Positions 8,035 through 16,889 of a DNA stretch of 64,000 nt are shown here, piece by piece. The stretch is from assembly GCF_021044425.1 (NCBI RefSeq), contig NZ_JAJNEC010000005.1, forward strand, positions 2,728,001-2,792,000, read 5' to 3'. The notes under the pieces are model-generated. The model searched no databases and had not been told where the DNA came from. It worked only from the letters and a program-made list of their open reading frames with translations. Numbering within the stretch: the first letter of the stretch is position 1; each line of letters opens with the position of its first letter. The stretch is from Niabella pedocola (GTDB lineage: Bacteria > Bacteroidota > Bacteroidia > Chitinophagales > Chitinophagaceae). A program made the translations under genes and the position numbers.

Positions 8035-8097
8035 AGATCCCGTATGTAATTCCGGCAAGGGCGCGGGGTCCTCTGCGAGCGACCCCGCTGTGAAAAA
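7979..8097 (+). repeat. 119-bp direct repeat, copy 1 (gene tail plus terminator)
   Basis: This segment covers the last 18 codons of the ICL/PEPM-like gene, its stop and its terminator hairpin. It recurs at 8654-8772, exactly 675 bases on, with about four mismatches by eye. Copy 2 is no longer in frame with a full gene. Confidence 0.9.
8063..8097 (+). terminator. Intrinsic terminator of the ICL/PEPM-like gene
   Basis: Arms GCGGGGTC (8063-8070) and GACCCCGC (8081-8088) pair perfectly around a 10-base loop. The tail is TGTGAAAAA rather than a T-run on the plus strand, so it could equally serve transcripts from the right or be Rho-aided. The same hairpin is present at 8738-8763. Confidence 0.55.
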
Positions 8098-8171
8098 GAA
8101 TAATACCGGAAATGCTTAGGCCAACACGCTGGAAATACAGCATTTTATTTACAGATAAGAAAATAAAGCGG

Positions 8172-8660
8172 ATGCGAACACTCTTGCTAAATATACTGCT
8201 GATCAACGCCACGGGTGCTTATGGACAAAGCCTGGCTGAAATGGACAGCCTGGTACGTGCAGCTGGCAGCATCCGGAACTCCAATCAACTGGCACAATCG
8301 CGGCAGCTCGCCGTTGCAAAAGGCTATGGTCCATCAGCCCTGTTTGTGCTCGCGGCGTTGTTCAACAAAGAAGGTGAAACCGGCATTTATTCGGATTGCA
8401 GAAAACGTAATCTGACCGAAGGGGAAGTGGCGATGATTTTTGCGGATGGCATAGAATGGATGCCCTATGCGACACTGACCGGCATGCAGAATTGCACCCT
8501 TACGTTTTGTGAAGACAATCTCAATAAGATTGAATATTACTTCGGGGTTATACATCTGATCGGGGTGGAAACGTTTCAGAAGCGGTATCTGAACTGGCTA
8601 AATGGTAAAGAGCGGAAAAGATACCTTAAAGAGGAGCGGCGGCTGAGGGGAAATCGATAA
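8172..8660 (+). CDS. Secreted hypothetical protein
   Basis: A 162-residue protein. I chose the ATG at 8172 because it opens a signal peptide (MRTLLLNILLINATGAYGQS); an ATG 60 bases upstream adds a polar stretch that spoils it. The mature part is helical and contains three cysteines, with the segment EVAMIFADGIEWMPYATLTG and a basic C-terminus (KERKRYLKEERRLRGNR). I do not recognise a family. Its stop codon lies inside copy 2 of the 119-bp repeat, so its last residues were set by the duplication junction. The gene is thus framed by two copies of the neighbour's tail and terminator. Confidence 0.65.
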   Translation: MRTLLLNILLINATGAYGQSLAEMDSLVRAAGSIRNSNQLAQSRQLAVAKGYGPSALFVLAALFNKEGETGIYSDCRKRNLTEGEVAMIFADGIEWMPYATLTGMQNCTLTFCEDNLNKIEYYFGVIHLIGVETFQKRYLNWLNGKERKRYLKEERRLRGNR

Positions 8661-8772
8661 AGCGGTACAGGCCTATAATATGGCTATAGGGAAAACGTCA
8701 TCGTTGTAAAGATCCCGTATGCAATTCCGGCAAGGGCGCGGGGTCCTCTGCGAGAGACCCCGCTGTGAAAAA
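8654..8772 (+). repeat. 119-bp direct repeat, copy 2
   Basis: Second copy of the 7979-8097 segment. It supplies the stop codon of the preceding secreted-protein gene (8658-8660) and a hairpin terminator (8738-8763). The old enzyme tail inside it is non-functional. Confidence 0.9.
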
Positions 8773-8790
8773 ATGAAAAAGCTTATTCTG

Positions 8791-8862
8791 GTCATGCTGA
8801 ATTTATTTCAGCATCTATACACTTCTTTCATCCCGGCGTCTTCTGGAAGAGACGCTGGGAAC
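8791..8862. repeat. REP-like GTCATGCTGAA...TTCAGCATCT element
   Basis: GTCATGCTGAA and TTTCAGCATCT (8791-8816) form an inverted repeat, followed at about 8850 by AGACGCTGGGAACC. This resembles the interspersed GTCATGCTGAACTTG-type repeats common in Bacteroidota. It lies between two convergent genes, where it could stabilise or end transcripts. Confidence 0.6.
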
Positions 8863-8963
8863 CAAAAAAAAACGAAAGGGAAGGAAATCCGTTAAAATCA
8901 AAGCAGAGAGCGGGGTGCAAAAATTTTGGTTTGGGCCTGCCTGTTTGCCGGAGCGTTGCAGCA

Positions 8964-9329
8964 TCATCTGCTCAGGTAAACGCATAAAAATCCAAGGATC
9001 GCGGGCAGGGCCTGTATAAAAAAGATCTTTTTTGATGCGGAAAGCGCGCCATAGATGCCGGCTACGATTACACATCCTAAAAAGAACAGGGCAATGCGCT
9101 GCTGCCATACGGGGTCTGGTATAAATAGGCTCCACACCAGGCCTGCAGCCAGGAAGCCGTTATACAATCCCTGGTTGGCAGCCAGCGACCGGGTGGGTTT
9201 AAAAAGCGCGGGTGGCAGCGTTTTGAAAACTTTTTTGCCGGTGGTTTCCCAGGCAAACATCTCGATGTATAAAATGATCAGGTGCTCCACCGCAACCAGT
9301 GCAATAAAAATTTGGGCAATTGTTTGCAT
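8964..9329 (-). CDS. DUF1304 family integral membrane protein
   Basis: A 121-residue protein with four membrane segments and little else. The N-terminus MQTIAQIFIALVAVEHLIIL, the EMFAWET block and LAANQGLYNGFLAAGLVWSL match DUF1304. The function is unknown. The length is normal for the family. The gene is alone between a convergent neighbour and the sialidase-like gene upstream. Confidence 0.9.
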   Translation of the reverse strand: MQTIAQIFIALVAVEHLIILYIEMFAWETTGKKVFKTLPPALFKPTRSLAANQGLYNGFLAAGLVWSLFIPDPVWQQRIALFFLGCVIVAGIYGALSASKKIFFIQALPAILGFLCVYLSR

Positions 9330-9449
9330 GTGTCTTTATTGTGAACACTAAAGATACAACAATCGGGGTTCGGCCGGATACCGGAAAGGGAATGCCCATA
9401 TCTGCGGCAACAGCCAGGGCGGCTGCAGCCGGGTTACGGAAATCGGATA

Positions 9450-10655
9450 TTAACGGTACTCCAGCAAGGTGCCCTCAATGGAGCGGGACCCATTATTGAT
9501 ATTATAATAGTACACCACCAAAATACGCCGGCGGTCCAGCATTATGGCCCAGGGATAACCAATATCGGTGCTCGTTGCATCGGCTCTGAGGATAAATTCC
9601 TTTGCGGTTTTAAAGTCTGTACATTCAGCATTGAGCACACGGGCCCTGATCCCGTGAGGGGCATGCCGGTAGCCGTAGGTGACCAATACCCGGTTGTCTG
9701 GTAAACGTAGGGCCTGCAGGGGATGTCCCATAAACCCCATGGGTTCCCACTGGAAGGTTTTGCCGCCGTCTTTTGAGCGGGCAATACAGGCAGTATCGCC
9801 GGCATTGGCCGTGCGCATGAAAGCAACAAGGTCGCCCTTGGGCGTTTCATAAATAGAGGTTTCGTTAAAGGAGATCCTGGGGTCTTTGGCAACCACCGAT
9901 TGATACGCCCAGCTCTTTCCCCCATCGTTGGATGTGAGTAAATAGTTGGAGGTTTTTTTGCTCGCGAAGTCATCCGTAGCAGCCACTACCCAGTAGATGG
10001 TGCCGTTCCGGCCTTCATACAGGGCGCCCCTGTTATAAGCCGGTAACTTATTTCCGTAGGGACTGTAATGCACTTCTTCGGGAACGGTTGGCGGGTAAAT
10101 GGGAGCGCTCCAGGTGTGGCTATTATCCGCAGAGCGTAACAGGTAGCCGCCCAGGAAAACCGCATTGGCGGCTTTAAAGTACGGGGTCTTTAGCCGGGCC
10201 AGTGCCTCCGCATTGGGAAAGGACCATCCATAACTGGCGCATAAAAGGGTGCCATTCCGCAGCTGCAACAGGCAGGGATCCTGTGAGCCGCCAAAGGGAT
10301 GTGCATACAACAGGCTGGGTGCTGCGGGCCAGTGAAGCCCGTCTTTTGAGGTCAGCTGCATCAGGTAGCTGTTGGGATCCACATGTGTGGTAACACGCTC
10401 TCCTAAAACGCGCCGCTCGGGCGCCCTGCGAAAAGCCAGCAGGTAGCTGCCGTCTTTTTTCCGGACAACCGAAGGAAAGGCGCAGTGAAAGAGACTGTCT
10501 TTGTAAATAACAAAGTCTCGGATTTTTTGCAGCGTCGGGGCGGCATTCCCTTCTTTGATAACCGTTGAAGATTGTGCATAGGTTGCTATGCCTGCGCACC
10601 AAAAGGCGATTGCCATACAAAGGCGGAGTTGTTTGGATGTTGCAATTTTGATCAT
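9450..10655 (-). CDS. Secreted BNR/sialidase-like beta-propeller hydrolase
   Basis: A 401-residue protein with a signal peptide ending near residue 28 (IATYAQ). The rest reads as a six-bladed propeller with Asp-box-like repeats: SKDGLHW, SADNSHTW, SNDGGKSW and SKDGGKTF. The usual FRIP motif of true sialidases is replaced by FRRAPE, and I cannot confirm the full arginine triad or the Tyr/Glu pair. The substrate may be another glycoside, so exo-sialidase is only a family label. It diverges from a GH78 rhamnosidase gene, which suggests a shared role in secreted glycan breakdown. Confidence 0.8.
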   Translation of the reverse strand: MIKIATSKQLRLCMAIAFWCAGIATYAQSSTVIKEGNAAPTLQKIRDFVIYKDSLFHCAFPSVVRKKDGSYLLAFRRAPERRVLGERVTTHVDPNSYLMQLTSKDGLHWPAAPSLLYAHPFGGSQDPCLLQLRNGTLLCASYGWSFPNAEALARLKTPYFKAANAVFLGGYLLRSADNSHTWSAPIYPPTVPEEVHYSPYGNKLPAYNRGALYEGRNGTIYWVVAATDDFASKKTSNYLLTSNDGGKSWAYQSVVAKDPRISFNETSIYETPKGDLVAFMRTANAGDTACIARSKDGGKTFQWEPMGFMGHPLQALRLPDNRVLVTYGYRHAPHGIRARVLNAECTDFKTAKEFILRADATSTDIGYPWAIMLDRRRILVVYYYNINNGSRSIEGTLLEYR

Positions 10656-10873
10656 ATGTTCAGAATATCGTTATATGATGTTAGCAGTTAACCGGTGTGC
10701 CGATCTTTGCTAACCATCTGGGAGATCTGCTCAAAAATAAATGATACCGTTGTTGTGCGCTTATACTTTATGGCAGATATGCTGTATTTTTTTTCAGGGG
10801 CCGGCCCGTAAGAAAGGATCGGGCAGGAGCCGGGTACACTTTCAGCCCGCTGAATGCTGATCTGAAACCATAG

Positions 10874-11071
10874 TATCATTTTTACCGTATCGGAAATGCG
10901 CGATGGTTGCCGGCGGTGCTAAAGGACATCGGACAGTTTGCCCAAGCCATTGTTGACAAAAAGGAAATAAAACCGATCTTTACGAGCCCTGGCGGAAACA
11001 AGGGAACTGCCTTTGCGTTGCCTGCAGGGAAATCGGTTGCGGAATTGTCAAAAACAACGGTAAAAAAATAA
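10874..11071 (+). pseudogene. Possible 3' remnant of a lost gene
   Basis: An open stretch of 65 codons without a convincing start ends at a TAA at 11069. Its conceptual protein includes RIGNARWLPAVLKDIGQFAQ, then AIVDKKEIKPIFTSPGGNKG and TAFALPAGKSVAELSKTTVK. Codon choice and composition look coding, but a stop lies just upstream in frame. It sits in the divergent gap between the sialidase-like and rhamnosidase genes. I read it as the tail of a decayed gene; chance is possible. Confidence 0.3.
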
Positions 11072-11173
11072 AACGGATCCAGAACAGAGCGCATGTGGAA
11101 TGACCGCTTTGAGGTTGGAGCGGGCGACTCTGCAGGATTATGAAACCAATAAAATAAAACGGATACTGAGCAC

Positions 11174-13963
11174 ATGAAACGGATCACCTGTGTACTTAAA
11201 CGATGCATGGCCTTGCTGCTGTTACTGCCCCTTTGCGGAGCTGCTGCAATAGCGCCCTTACTGCCCGTAAATCTGAAAATAGAATACCTGGACCGGCCGA
11301 TGGGGCTCGATGCGCCGCAGCCTCGTTTCAGCTGGACGTTAAAAAGCACCGGAACGGGGTTGTATGGTCAGCAACAGACGGCATACCGCATACTGGTGGC
11401 CAGCTCCTTAAAAAAACTGGAGGCCAATATCGGGGATGTTTGGGATTCGGAATGGAAGCCGTCTGCGCAGATGGCGCAGGTTGTGTTCGCTGGTAAACCG
11501 TTGCGTTCGGATCGCCGGTACTATTGGAAAGTGGCCGTGAAAGATGAAAAGCAGGTGGTTTCCGACTGGAGCGAAACGGCGTACTGGCACACTGGTATCC
11601 TCACGCCGGATCTGTGGAAAGCAGGGTGGATCGGGTCTTCCGTGGTTTTTGATCCGGCTCAAAATGACTGTAATATCCCCGATCCCTGGTTGCGTAAAAC
11701 CTTTGTACTGGATGCTGTTCCGGAGCAGGCGATGCTATACGTGGCTTCTGTGGGCTTTCATGAGGTGTATGTAAATGGCAGGCGGATCGGCGATGATGTA
11801 ATGCCAACAGCGGTAACGGATCACACCAAGCGGGCTCGGTATGTAGCCTATGATATTGCATCCTTTCTGAATAAGGGTTCGAATGTGATTGCCCTGTGGC
11901 TGGGCACATCCTGGTCCATACACGGGCCTTATGTAACAAAAGACCGGCCGAATACGCCGATTGTGGCGGCGCAGGTGGATGTTTATAAAAGCAAAGATCC
12001 GGGCGCGGCAGAACGACCCTTCGCCACCGTTCGTACCGATGCTACATGGAAGATAAAAGCCAGTCCCAGCAAGCTGTTGGGGGTATGGAACTCCAACCGG
12101 ATGGGCGGAGAGCTCTGGGATGCCAACCTCGATGAACCCCAATGGAATACAACTGCCTACCGGGATGATGACTGGCTGCCCGCAACCGCTTATCATCCGA
12201 AACTGCAGGTATCAGCCCAGCAGGTGGAGCAAAACAGGCGCTTTAACGAGATCCGTCCCGTAGCTATTAAAAAGATCAGTGATGATACCTACCGGGTGGA
12301 TATGGGCGTCAACTTTGCCGGCTGGATCGCGGCTGACCTGGAAGGAAAACCGGGTCAGCGTGCAACATTGTTGTTTTCCGAGCGGGAGCAGGCAGACATG
12401 ACCTTCGGCCTGCACAGCGCTTATATTTTTGATAAAACCGGTAAAGGAACCTTCCGGAATAAATTCAATTATGGATCCGGCCGGTGGATCACCGTTAAAG
12501 GCGTTACAAAAGCGCCACAGCTCGGCGATATCAAAGGATGGCTGGTGCGCACCGCTTATAAAGAGGCGGCAACGTTCAGCTGTTCAGACAGTCTTCAAAA
12601 CTGGATCTACAACACCGTGCGCTGGACCTACGAAAATTTATCGCTGGGAGGTTTTATTGTCGATTGCCCGCAACGGGAGCGGCTGGGGTACGGAGGGGAT
12701 GCGCATGCTACCTGCGAAACCGGAATGCTGAACTACCAGGTGGGTGCACTTTATACCAAATGGATGGAGGACTGGCGGGATGTAAGCGGCACCGAATCCA
12801 TCGTAGGTAATATGTATGATACAGCCTTTGCCCGCAAGGAGGTAATGAGCGGGCGACATCTTCACCAGGGTGTCCTGCCGCATACGGCACCTACCTATAT
12901 GGGCGGCGGCGGACCGGCCTGGGGCGGCATTGTAGTAACCTTACCCTGGTACTTCTACCGGCAATACGGTGATGAAACGATCCTCCGGAAAAATTTTTCA
13001 CTCATCCGGAACTGGATCGGTTTTCTGGAAAGCAATACCCGGGATGGTGTGTTGCAGCGCTTTGGCGGCAGATGGGATTTCCTGGGCGACTGGCTCTGGC
13101 CCAATGCTACGGCAGAAGGCATGAATAACGACTCGCCGCAGAACCTGTGCTTTAATAATCTTTACCGGATCTATAATCTCCGGATCGCGGCAAAGATCGC
13201 CGGCCGGATCGGGGAAAAGGAATGGGCGGTAAAATGGAGCAGCCAGGCGGATGCTTTCAGCGGCATCATTCATAAAAAATTCTTTAATGAAAAGGACACT
13301 TCTTATGCCGACGGATCGATGGGGAATCTGGTTGCGGCGCTGCTTGCAGACGTAGTTCCGGAAGCCTGGAGGCAACAGGTATGGAAGCGGCTGGAAAATG
13401 AGATCCGGGTGCGCAGGAAGGGGCATATTCATGTAGGGATAACCGGTGGTGCATTGCTCTTTAAACTATTAAGGGAACAGAACCGGCAGGACCTGCTGTT
13501 TGAAATGGCTTCCAAAACAGATTACCCCGGCTGGGGGTATATGAAAGAAAACAATGCCACAACGATCTGGGAAATGTGGGAAAAAGACCTGCCCGGGCAC
13601 TCCCTGCTTCATAGCTCCTTTTTATATCCAGGGGCCTGGTATATCGACGGACTGGCGGGGATCAAAGTGGATGCGCCGGGATATACAAGGTTCATCATTC
13701 AGCCCCCGCAACTTGCAGCTTCCAGACTGAGTTGGGTTAAGGCCGGTTTTGAATCGCCCGCCGGTTTTATTAAAAGCAACTGGAGCCGGGAAAATGGAAG
13801 GCTTCAGCTGGATCTGGAGATCCCGCCAAACAGCACGGCATTGCTGAAGATTGCAGATGCAGATGGCCTGTTCCTGAAAGAAAAAAAAGGTGCGATCCGG
13901 AAGATCGGAAAACATAAGGGGATAACGGTGTACGAACTCCGGTCTGGGAAATACCATTTCTGA
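11174..13963 (+). CDS. Secreted alpha-L-rhamnosidase, GH78
   Basis: A 929-residue enzyme with a signal peptide (about residues 1-26). Order: N-terminal beta domains (MGLDAPQPRFSWTL; YLASVGFHEVYVNGRRIGDD-like block), a rhamnosidase N domain, the (alpha/alpha)6 barrel from about residue 470, and a C-terminal beta domain. The family block DCPQRERLGYGGD is at 497-509, and NATTIWEMWE at 794 gives Glu800 as the likely general base by comparison with known GH78 enzymes. It should release terminal L-rhamnose from glycans or glycosides in the periplasm or outside. Length is typical. It is divergently placed from a sialidase-like gene. Confidence 0.92.
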   Translation: MKRITCVLKRCMALLLLLPLCGAAAIAPLLPVNLKIEYLDRPMGLDAPQPRFSWTLKSTGTGLYGQQQTAYRILVASSLKKLEANIGDVWDSEWKPSAQMAQVVFAGKPLRSDRRYYWKVAVKDEKQVVSDWSETAYWHTGILTPDLWKAGWIGSSVVFDPAQNDCNIPDPWLRKTFVLDAVPEQAMLYVASVGFHEVYVNGRRIGDDVMPTAVTDHTKRARYVAYDIASFLNKGSNVIALWLGTSWSIHGPYVTKDRPNTPIVAAQVDVYKSKDPGAAERPFATVRTDATWKIKASPSKLLGVWNSNRMGGELWDANLDEPQWNTTAYRDDDWLPATAYHPKLQVSAQQVEQNRRFNEIRPVAIKKISDDTYRVDMGVNFAGWIAADLEGKPGQRATLLFSEREQADMTFGLHSAYIFDKTGKGTFRNKFNYGSGRWITVKGVTKAPQLGDIKGWLVRTAYKEAATFSCSDSLQNWIYNTVRWTYENLSLGGFIVDCPQRERLGYGGDAHATCETGMLNYQVGALYTKWMEDWRDVSGTESIVGNMYDTAFARKEVMSGRHLHQGVLPHTAPTYMGGGGPAWGGIVVTLPWYFYRQYGDETILRKNFSLIRNWIGFLESNTRDGVLQRFGGRWDFLGDWLWPNATAEGMNNDSPQNLCFNNLYRIYNLRIAAKIAGRIGEKEWAVKWSSQADAFSGIIHKKFFNEKDTSYADGSMGNLVAALLADVVPEAWRQQVWKRLENEIRVRRKGHIHVGITGGALLFKLLREQNRQDLLFEMASKTDYPGWGYMKENNATTIWEMWEKDLPGHSLLHSSFLYPGAWYIDGLAGIKVDAPGYTRFIIQPPQLAASRLSWVKAGFESPAGFIKSNWSRENGRLQLDLEIPPNSTALLKIADADGLFLKEKKGAIRKIGKHKGITVYELRSGKYHF

Positions 13964-14054
13964 GGACCAGGGCAGTTACCGGTGAAAACCGGCTGCGGTA
14001 CCGGAAGTAACATTTTAGTAAACTTGCCGTTACATTCTGATAATGCCCTGCGGA

Positions 14055-14062
14055 TAGTTTTG
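14055..14062 (+). promoter_or_regulatory. -7 element TAGTTTTG
   Basis: Matches the Bacteroidota -7 consensus TAnnTTTG. A transcript would begin near 14068, which favours the ATG at 14080 over the one at 14068 for the following gene. I see no good -33 TTTG at the right distance. Confidence 0.5.
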
Positions 14063-14079
14063 CGCAAATGGCATCAATC

Positions 14080-15609
14080 ATGAAATATCCGATTACACTG
14101 CTTTTGACCGTGCTGTTGGTAACAGCCGGCTGCGACCCTGACAACAATGATATTGTTCCTGAAGAGATCATCCAGGAAAACCCGGCTACATTTACCGCGG
14201 TTGGACAAATTGATATTGGCGATCAGGGCGCCGCCGAGATCGCTGCCTATGATCCGGCAACAAAATGCCTGTTTGTGGTAAATAACAGTGCCGGTGTAGT
14301 AAATGAAAAAGCTGCGAATTTTATTGATGTGGTAGATATCAGTAATCCCGCGGCGCCGGCGAAGATCCATTCCATTAGCCTGGAGCCTTATGGCGGGGCG
14401 GTAAACAGCCTCAGCGTTTCCGCCGGTAATGTAGCTGCAGCCATACAGGCCACGGTAAAAACCGACAATGGAAAAGTGGTGGTATTCAATACGGCCGATT
14501 ATAAAGAAGTAAAAACCATCACTGTTGGTGCACAGCCGGATATGATTACTTATACACCAGATGGCCGGTACATTCTTACGGCGAATGAAGGAGAGCCCAC
14601 TACAGAAAACTATGCGGTGGATCCGGAGGGCAGCATCTCTGTTATTTCCGTTAAAGAAAATTATGCGGTAACTACTGTGAATTTTGCCGCTTTTGCCGGT
14701 AAACGTGCGGCTCTGGAAGCCGGCGGATTCCGGATCTTTGGAAAGAGTAATGACTTTATAAAAGACATTGAACCGGAATATATAACGGTTGCTTCGGATT
14801 CCAAAACAGCCTGGATCACGCTGCAGGAAAACAACGGGATCGCAAAAATGGATATTCCTTCCAAAACCATTACCGGTATCTTTCCGCTGGGTTTTAAAGA
14901 TTTCAACATCGCCGCCAATGCCATAGATGTAAGCGATGAAGATGGAAAAACGGAACTGAAGAACTGGCCGGTGAAAGGCATATATATGCCGGACGGGATT
15001 GCGGTATTGGAAACCGGCGGCACCCCATATTTATTTACCGCCAATGAAGGTGATGCCCGGGAATGGGGCGATTTTGTGGAGGCTGTGCGGATAAAAGATG
15101 TAAAGCTGGATGCTACGGCTTTTCCCAATGCCGCGGCACTTCAGGCCAAAGCCCAGTTGGGACGTTTAAATATTACAAAATTCCTGGGCAATAAAGATGG
15201 CTATTATACTGAACTGTATGCTTTCGGTGCACGCTCCTTCAGTGTATGGAACGGTCTTACAGGCGCACAGGTGTATGACAGCAAAAATGAACTGGATCAA
15301 AAAGCGATCGAATTCGGGGTATATGATGATAAACGAAGCGATGATAAATCCATTGAGCCGGAAGGAATAGCCATTGGAAAAATCGGAAAAACACCGGTGG
15401 CCTTTGTGGGCATGGAGCGGGTGGATGCCGTTGCTGTTTATGATATCAGCAACCCGCAACAGCCGAAATTCCTGCAGCTGCTAAAAGTGGGGGATGCACC
15501 TGAAGGGGTAATGATCATCGCCGCCAAAGATAGTCCTACCAAAAGATCGTTGCTGGTAGTGAGCAGCGAAGATGACGGTGTGATCAAATTGTTCAGTCCT
15601 GCCAGCTGA
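14080..15609 (+). CDS. Choice-of-anchor I type beta-propeller lipoprotein
   Basis: A 509-residue protein from the ATG at 14080; the ATG at 14068 adds four residues. The leader MKYPITLLLTVLLVTAGC ends in a lipobox, so it is probably a lipoprotein. The body is a beta-propeller with repeated blocks such as DMITYTPDGRYILTANEGEP and GIAVLETGGTPYLFTANEGD, and PEGIAIGKIGKTPVAFVGME near the C-terminus. These match the choice-of-anchor I domain found on surface proteins, sometimes joined to alkaline phosphatase. No catalytic domain is attached here. Binding or scaffold function is likely; the ligand is unknown. Confidence 0.8.
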   Translation: MKYPITLLLTVLLVTAGCDPDNNDIVPEEIIQENPATFTAVGQIDIGDQGAAEIAAYDPATKCLFVVNNSAGVVNEKAANFIDVVDISNPAAPAKIHSISLEPYGGAVNSLSVSAGNVAAAIQATVKTDNGKVVVFNTADYKEVKTITVGAQPDMITYTPDGRYILTANEGEPTTENYAVDPEGSISVISVKENYAVTTVNFAAFAGKRAALEAGGFRIFGKSNDFIKDIEPEYITVASDSKTAWITLQENNGIAKMDIPSKTITGIFPLGFKDFNIAANAIDVSDEDGKTELKNWPVKGIYMPDGIAVLETGGTPYLFTANEGDAREWGDFVEAVRIKDVKLDATAFPNAAALQAKAQLGRLNITKFLGNKDGYYTELYAFGARSFSVWNGLTGAQVYDSKNELDQKAIEFGVYDDKRSDDKSIEPEGIAIGKIGKTPVAFVGMERVDAVAVYDISNPQQPKFLQLLKVGDAPEGVMIIAAKDSPTKRSLLVVSSEDDGVIKLFSPAS

Positions 15610-15618
15610 TGAGCGGCA

Positions 15619-16005
15619 CTAAGCAACCAGTTCCACTACGTTCCCTTCGGGATCCAGGACCACGCTTTCATAATAGCCATCACCGGTGGTACGGGGTTCG
15701 CCGGTAATGGTGAAGCCATCGGTACGTAAACGTTCTGTAAGCGCATCCACCTTTTCCTTTCCTCCCAGGGAGATGGCAAAATGGGCAATCCCCATCATAT
15801 AGCCACGCGGGGTTCCTGCACCGCTGATCTGCGGCATCTGCATCAGTTCAATGCGGCAGCCGCTGTCAAATGATAAAAAATAAGAATAGAAATGTTTTTT
15901 GGGGTTGTGATAACGCTCGCTGCTGACGGCATTAAAGTAAGTGATGTAAAAATGACGCAGTTTTTCCAGGTCGTCTGTCCAGATAGCGATATGATCAATG
16001 TGCAT
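15619..16005 (-). CDS. VOC-family (glyoxalase-like) protein
   Basis: A 128-residue protein with two VOC half-motifs: MHIDHIAIWTDDLEKLRHFY at the N-terminus and IAHFAISLGGKEKVDALTER in the middle, ending DPEGNVVELVA. Metal ligands are plausible at His5, Glu in CRIELMQM, His in AHFAIS and Glu in VVELV. Members isomerise, cleave or bind small molecules; the substrate cannot be told. It converges with the lipoprotein gene, 9 bases between stops. Confidence 0.85.
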   Translation of the reverse strand: MHIDHIAIWTDDLEKLRHFYITYFNAVSSERYHNPKKHFYSYFLSFDSGCRIELMQMPQISGAGTPRGYMMGIAHFAISLGGKEKVDALTERLRTDGFTITGEPRTTGDGYYESVVLDPEGNVVELVA

Positions 16006-16444
16006 GGTAGATGATATTATGGACTGAAGGTATCAAAATTTTTATGTAACGGTGAAGCGGCCGCAGATCTTTGCAGATCAGCATGCAGCACAGATTGATG
16101 CCCGCCGGTGCGCTGACCCGCCAAGGAGGCCCATATAAAACTGGTATGGAGCTTGGGACCCTGCTCCTGCGGGTTTATTTGCTATCAACGGCAATGCTTA
16201 ATAGGTTGTGCAGTTACATATTCCGGCCATGAGGTTTCCGTTGCTACTTTCAAAAAAATCTACGCATTTGCAGCTGTCTTTCCTTCTATACCAAGTCTTT
16301 CGCAGGACCTCCTGTGCTCTTATAAAATAAATGGGTATTTTTACCGTTATACTCTTGGTTCGGTGATCGCATACACCTGTATGGTCAAACATCTTTTAAA
16401 TACGGGGCGCTTACCGTTTCATCATCTTGACCCTCTGTTCTTTT
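16006..16444. other. Gap of 439 bp without a clear gene
   Basis: The only ORF worth naming is a 64-codon minus-strand frame (16198-16392) ending in a cysteine-bearing tail (NGNLMAGICNCTTY). It lacks a start context, a leader or coding-like codon use, so I do not call it a gene. The promoter of the chorismate mutase gene should lie in the right half. Confidence 0.35.
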
Positions 16445-16819
16445 ATGATTAAAAAAATAATTTGCAGTCTGAGTATGGCTTTTTGTTTTTACACGGGAGC
16501 CGCTTATGCGCAGGACCAACCGGCTACGGACACAATGAGCTACTATCGCAGTCAGATCGATACATTGGATCAGCAACTGATCGACCTGCTGGGACAACGT
16601 ATGAAGGCAGCCCGTGCTATCGGCAACTATAAACTGGAGCACAAGATCGGGGTTGTTCAATCCGCGCGTTTTGAAAAGGTACTGGAAGCCGCCATCCGGA
16701 GGGGCAAAGCCTGGCAACTTTCAGAAGCATTCGTGCGGGCCTTTTACAATGAAGTGCATAAGGAAAGCATCCGGCAACAGGAACAGTTGCAGGCAGAAAA
16801 GAAACAAGCCGCGAAGTAG
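16445..16819 (+). CDS. Exported AroQ-type chorismate mutase
   Basis: A 124-residue protein from the ATG at 16445, which opens a signal peptide (MIKKIICSLSMAFCFYTGAA then YAQ). The mature domain is a CM_2/AroQ helical bundle: YRSQIDTLDQQLIDLLGQRM, KAARAIGNYKLEHKIGVVQ and the tail FVRAFYNEVHKESIRQQEQ. It should convert chorismate to prephenate. Key residues of the AroQ site seen are the Arg of the first helix region (QRMKAAR), Lys of GNYKLE and the late Glu/Gln. Secretion is unusual because chorismate is cytosolic. It converges with the orphan kinase gene. Confidence 0.85.
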   Translation: MIKKIICSLSMAFCFYTGAAYAQDQPATDTMSYYRSQIDTLDQQLIDLLGQRMKAARAIGNYKLEHKIGVVQSARFEKVLEAAIRRGKAWQLSEAFVRAFYNEVHKESIRQQEQLQAEKKQAAK

Positions 16820-16889
16820 CAGTGTCGAAGCGAAGGTGGTTGAGCCGGATGCAAAGCCCGGCCGCAGTTAAAGGATCCGTATAGATTTG

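Noticed and set aside
8774..8896. A plus-strand frame starting MKKLILVMLNLFQHLYTSF that looks like a signal peptide
   Set aside because: It is created by the REP-like element and the terminator region; the C-terminal part is low-complexity lysine-rich sequence and there is no ribosome-site or neighbour support.
9450..10655. Calling the BNR protein a true exo-alpha-sialidase
   Set aside because: The FRIP motif is missing and the arginine triad is not confirmed, so only the family level is claimed.
11601..13957. Several antisense ORFs over the GH78 gene
   Set aside because: They are high-GC-wobble shadows of the real frame, with Pro/His/Arg-rich products.
16198..16392. Minus-strand ORF with a cysteine-rich tail, considered as a lanthipeptide or bacteriocin precursor
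   Set aside because: No leader motif, no modification enzyme nearby and codon use not like neighbours.
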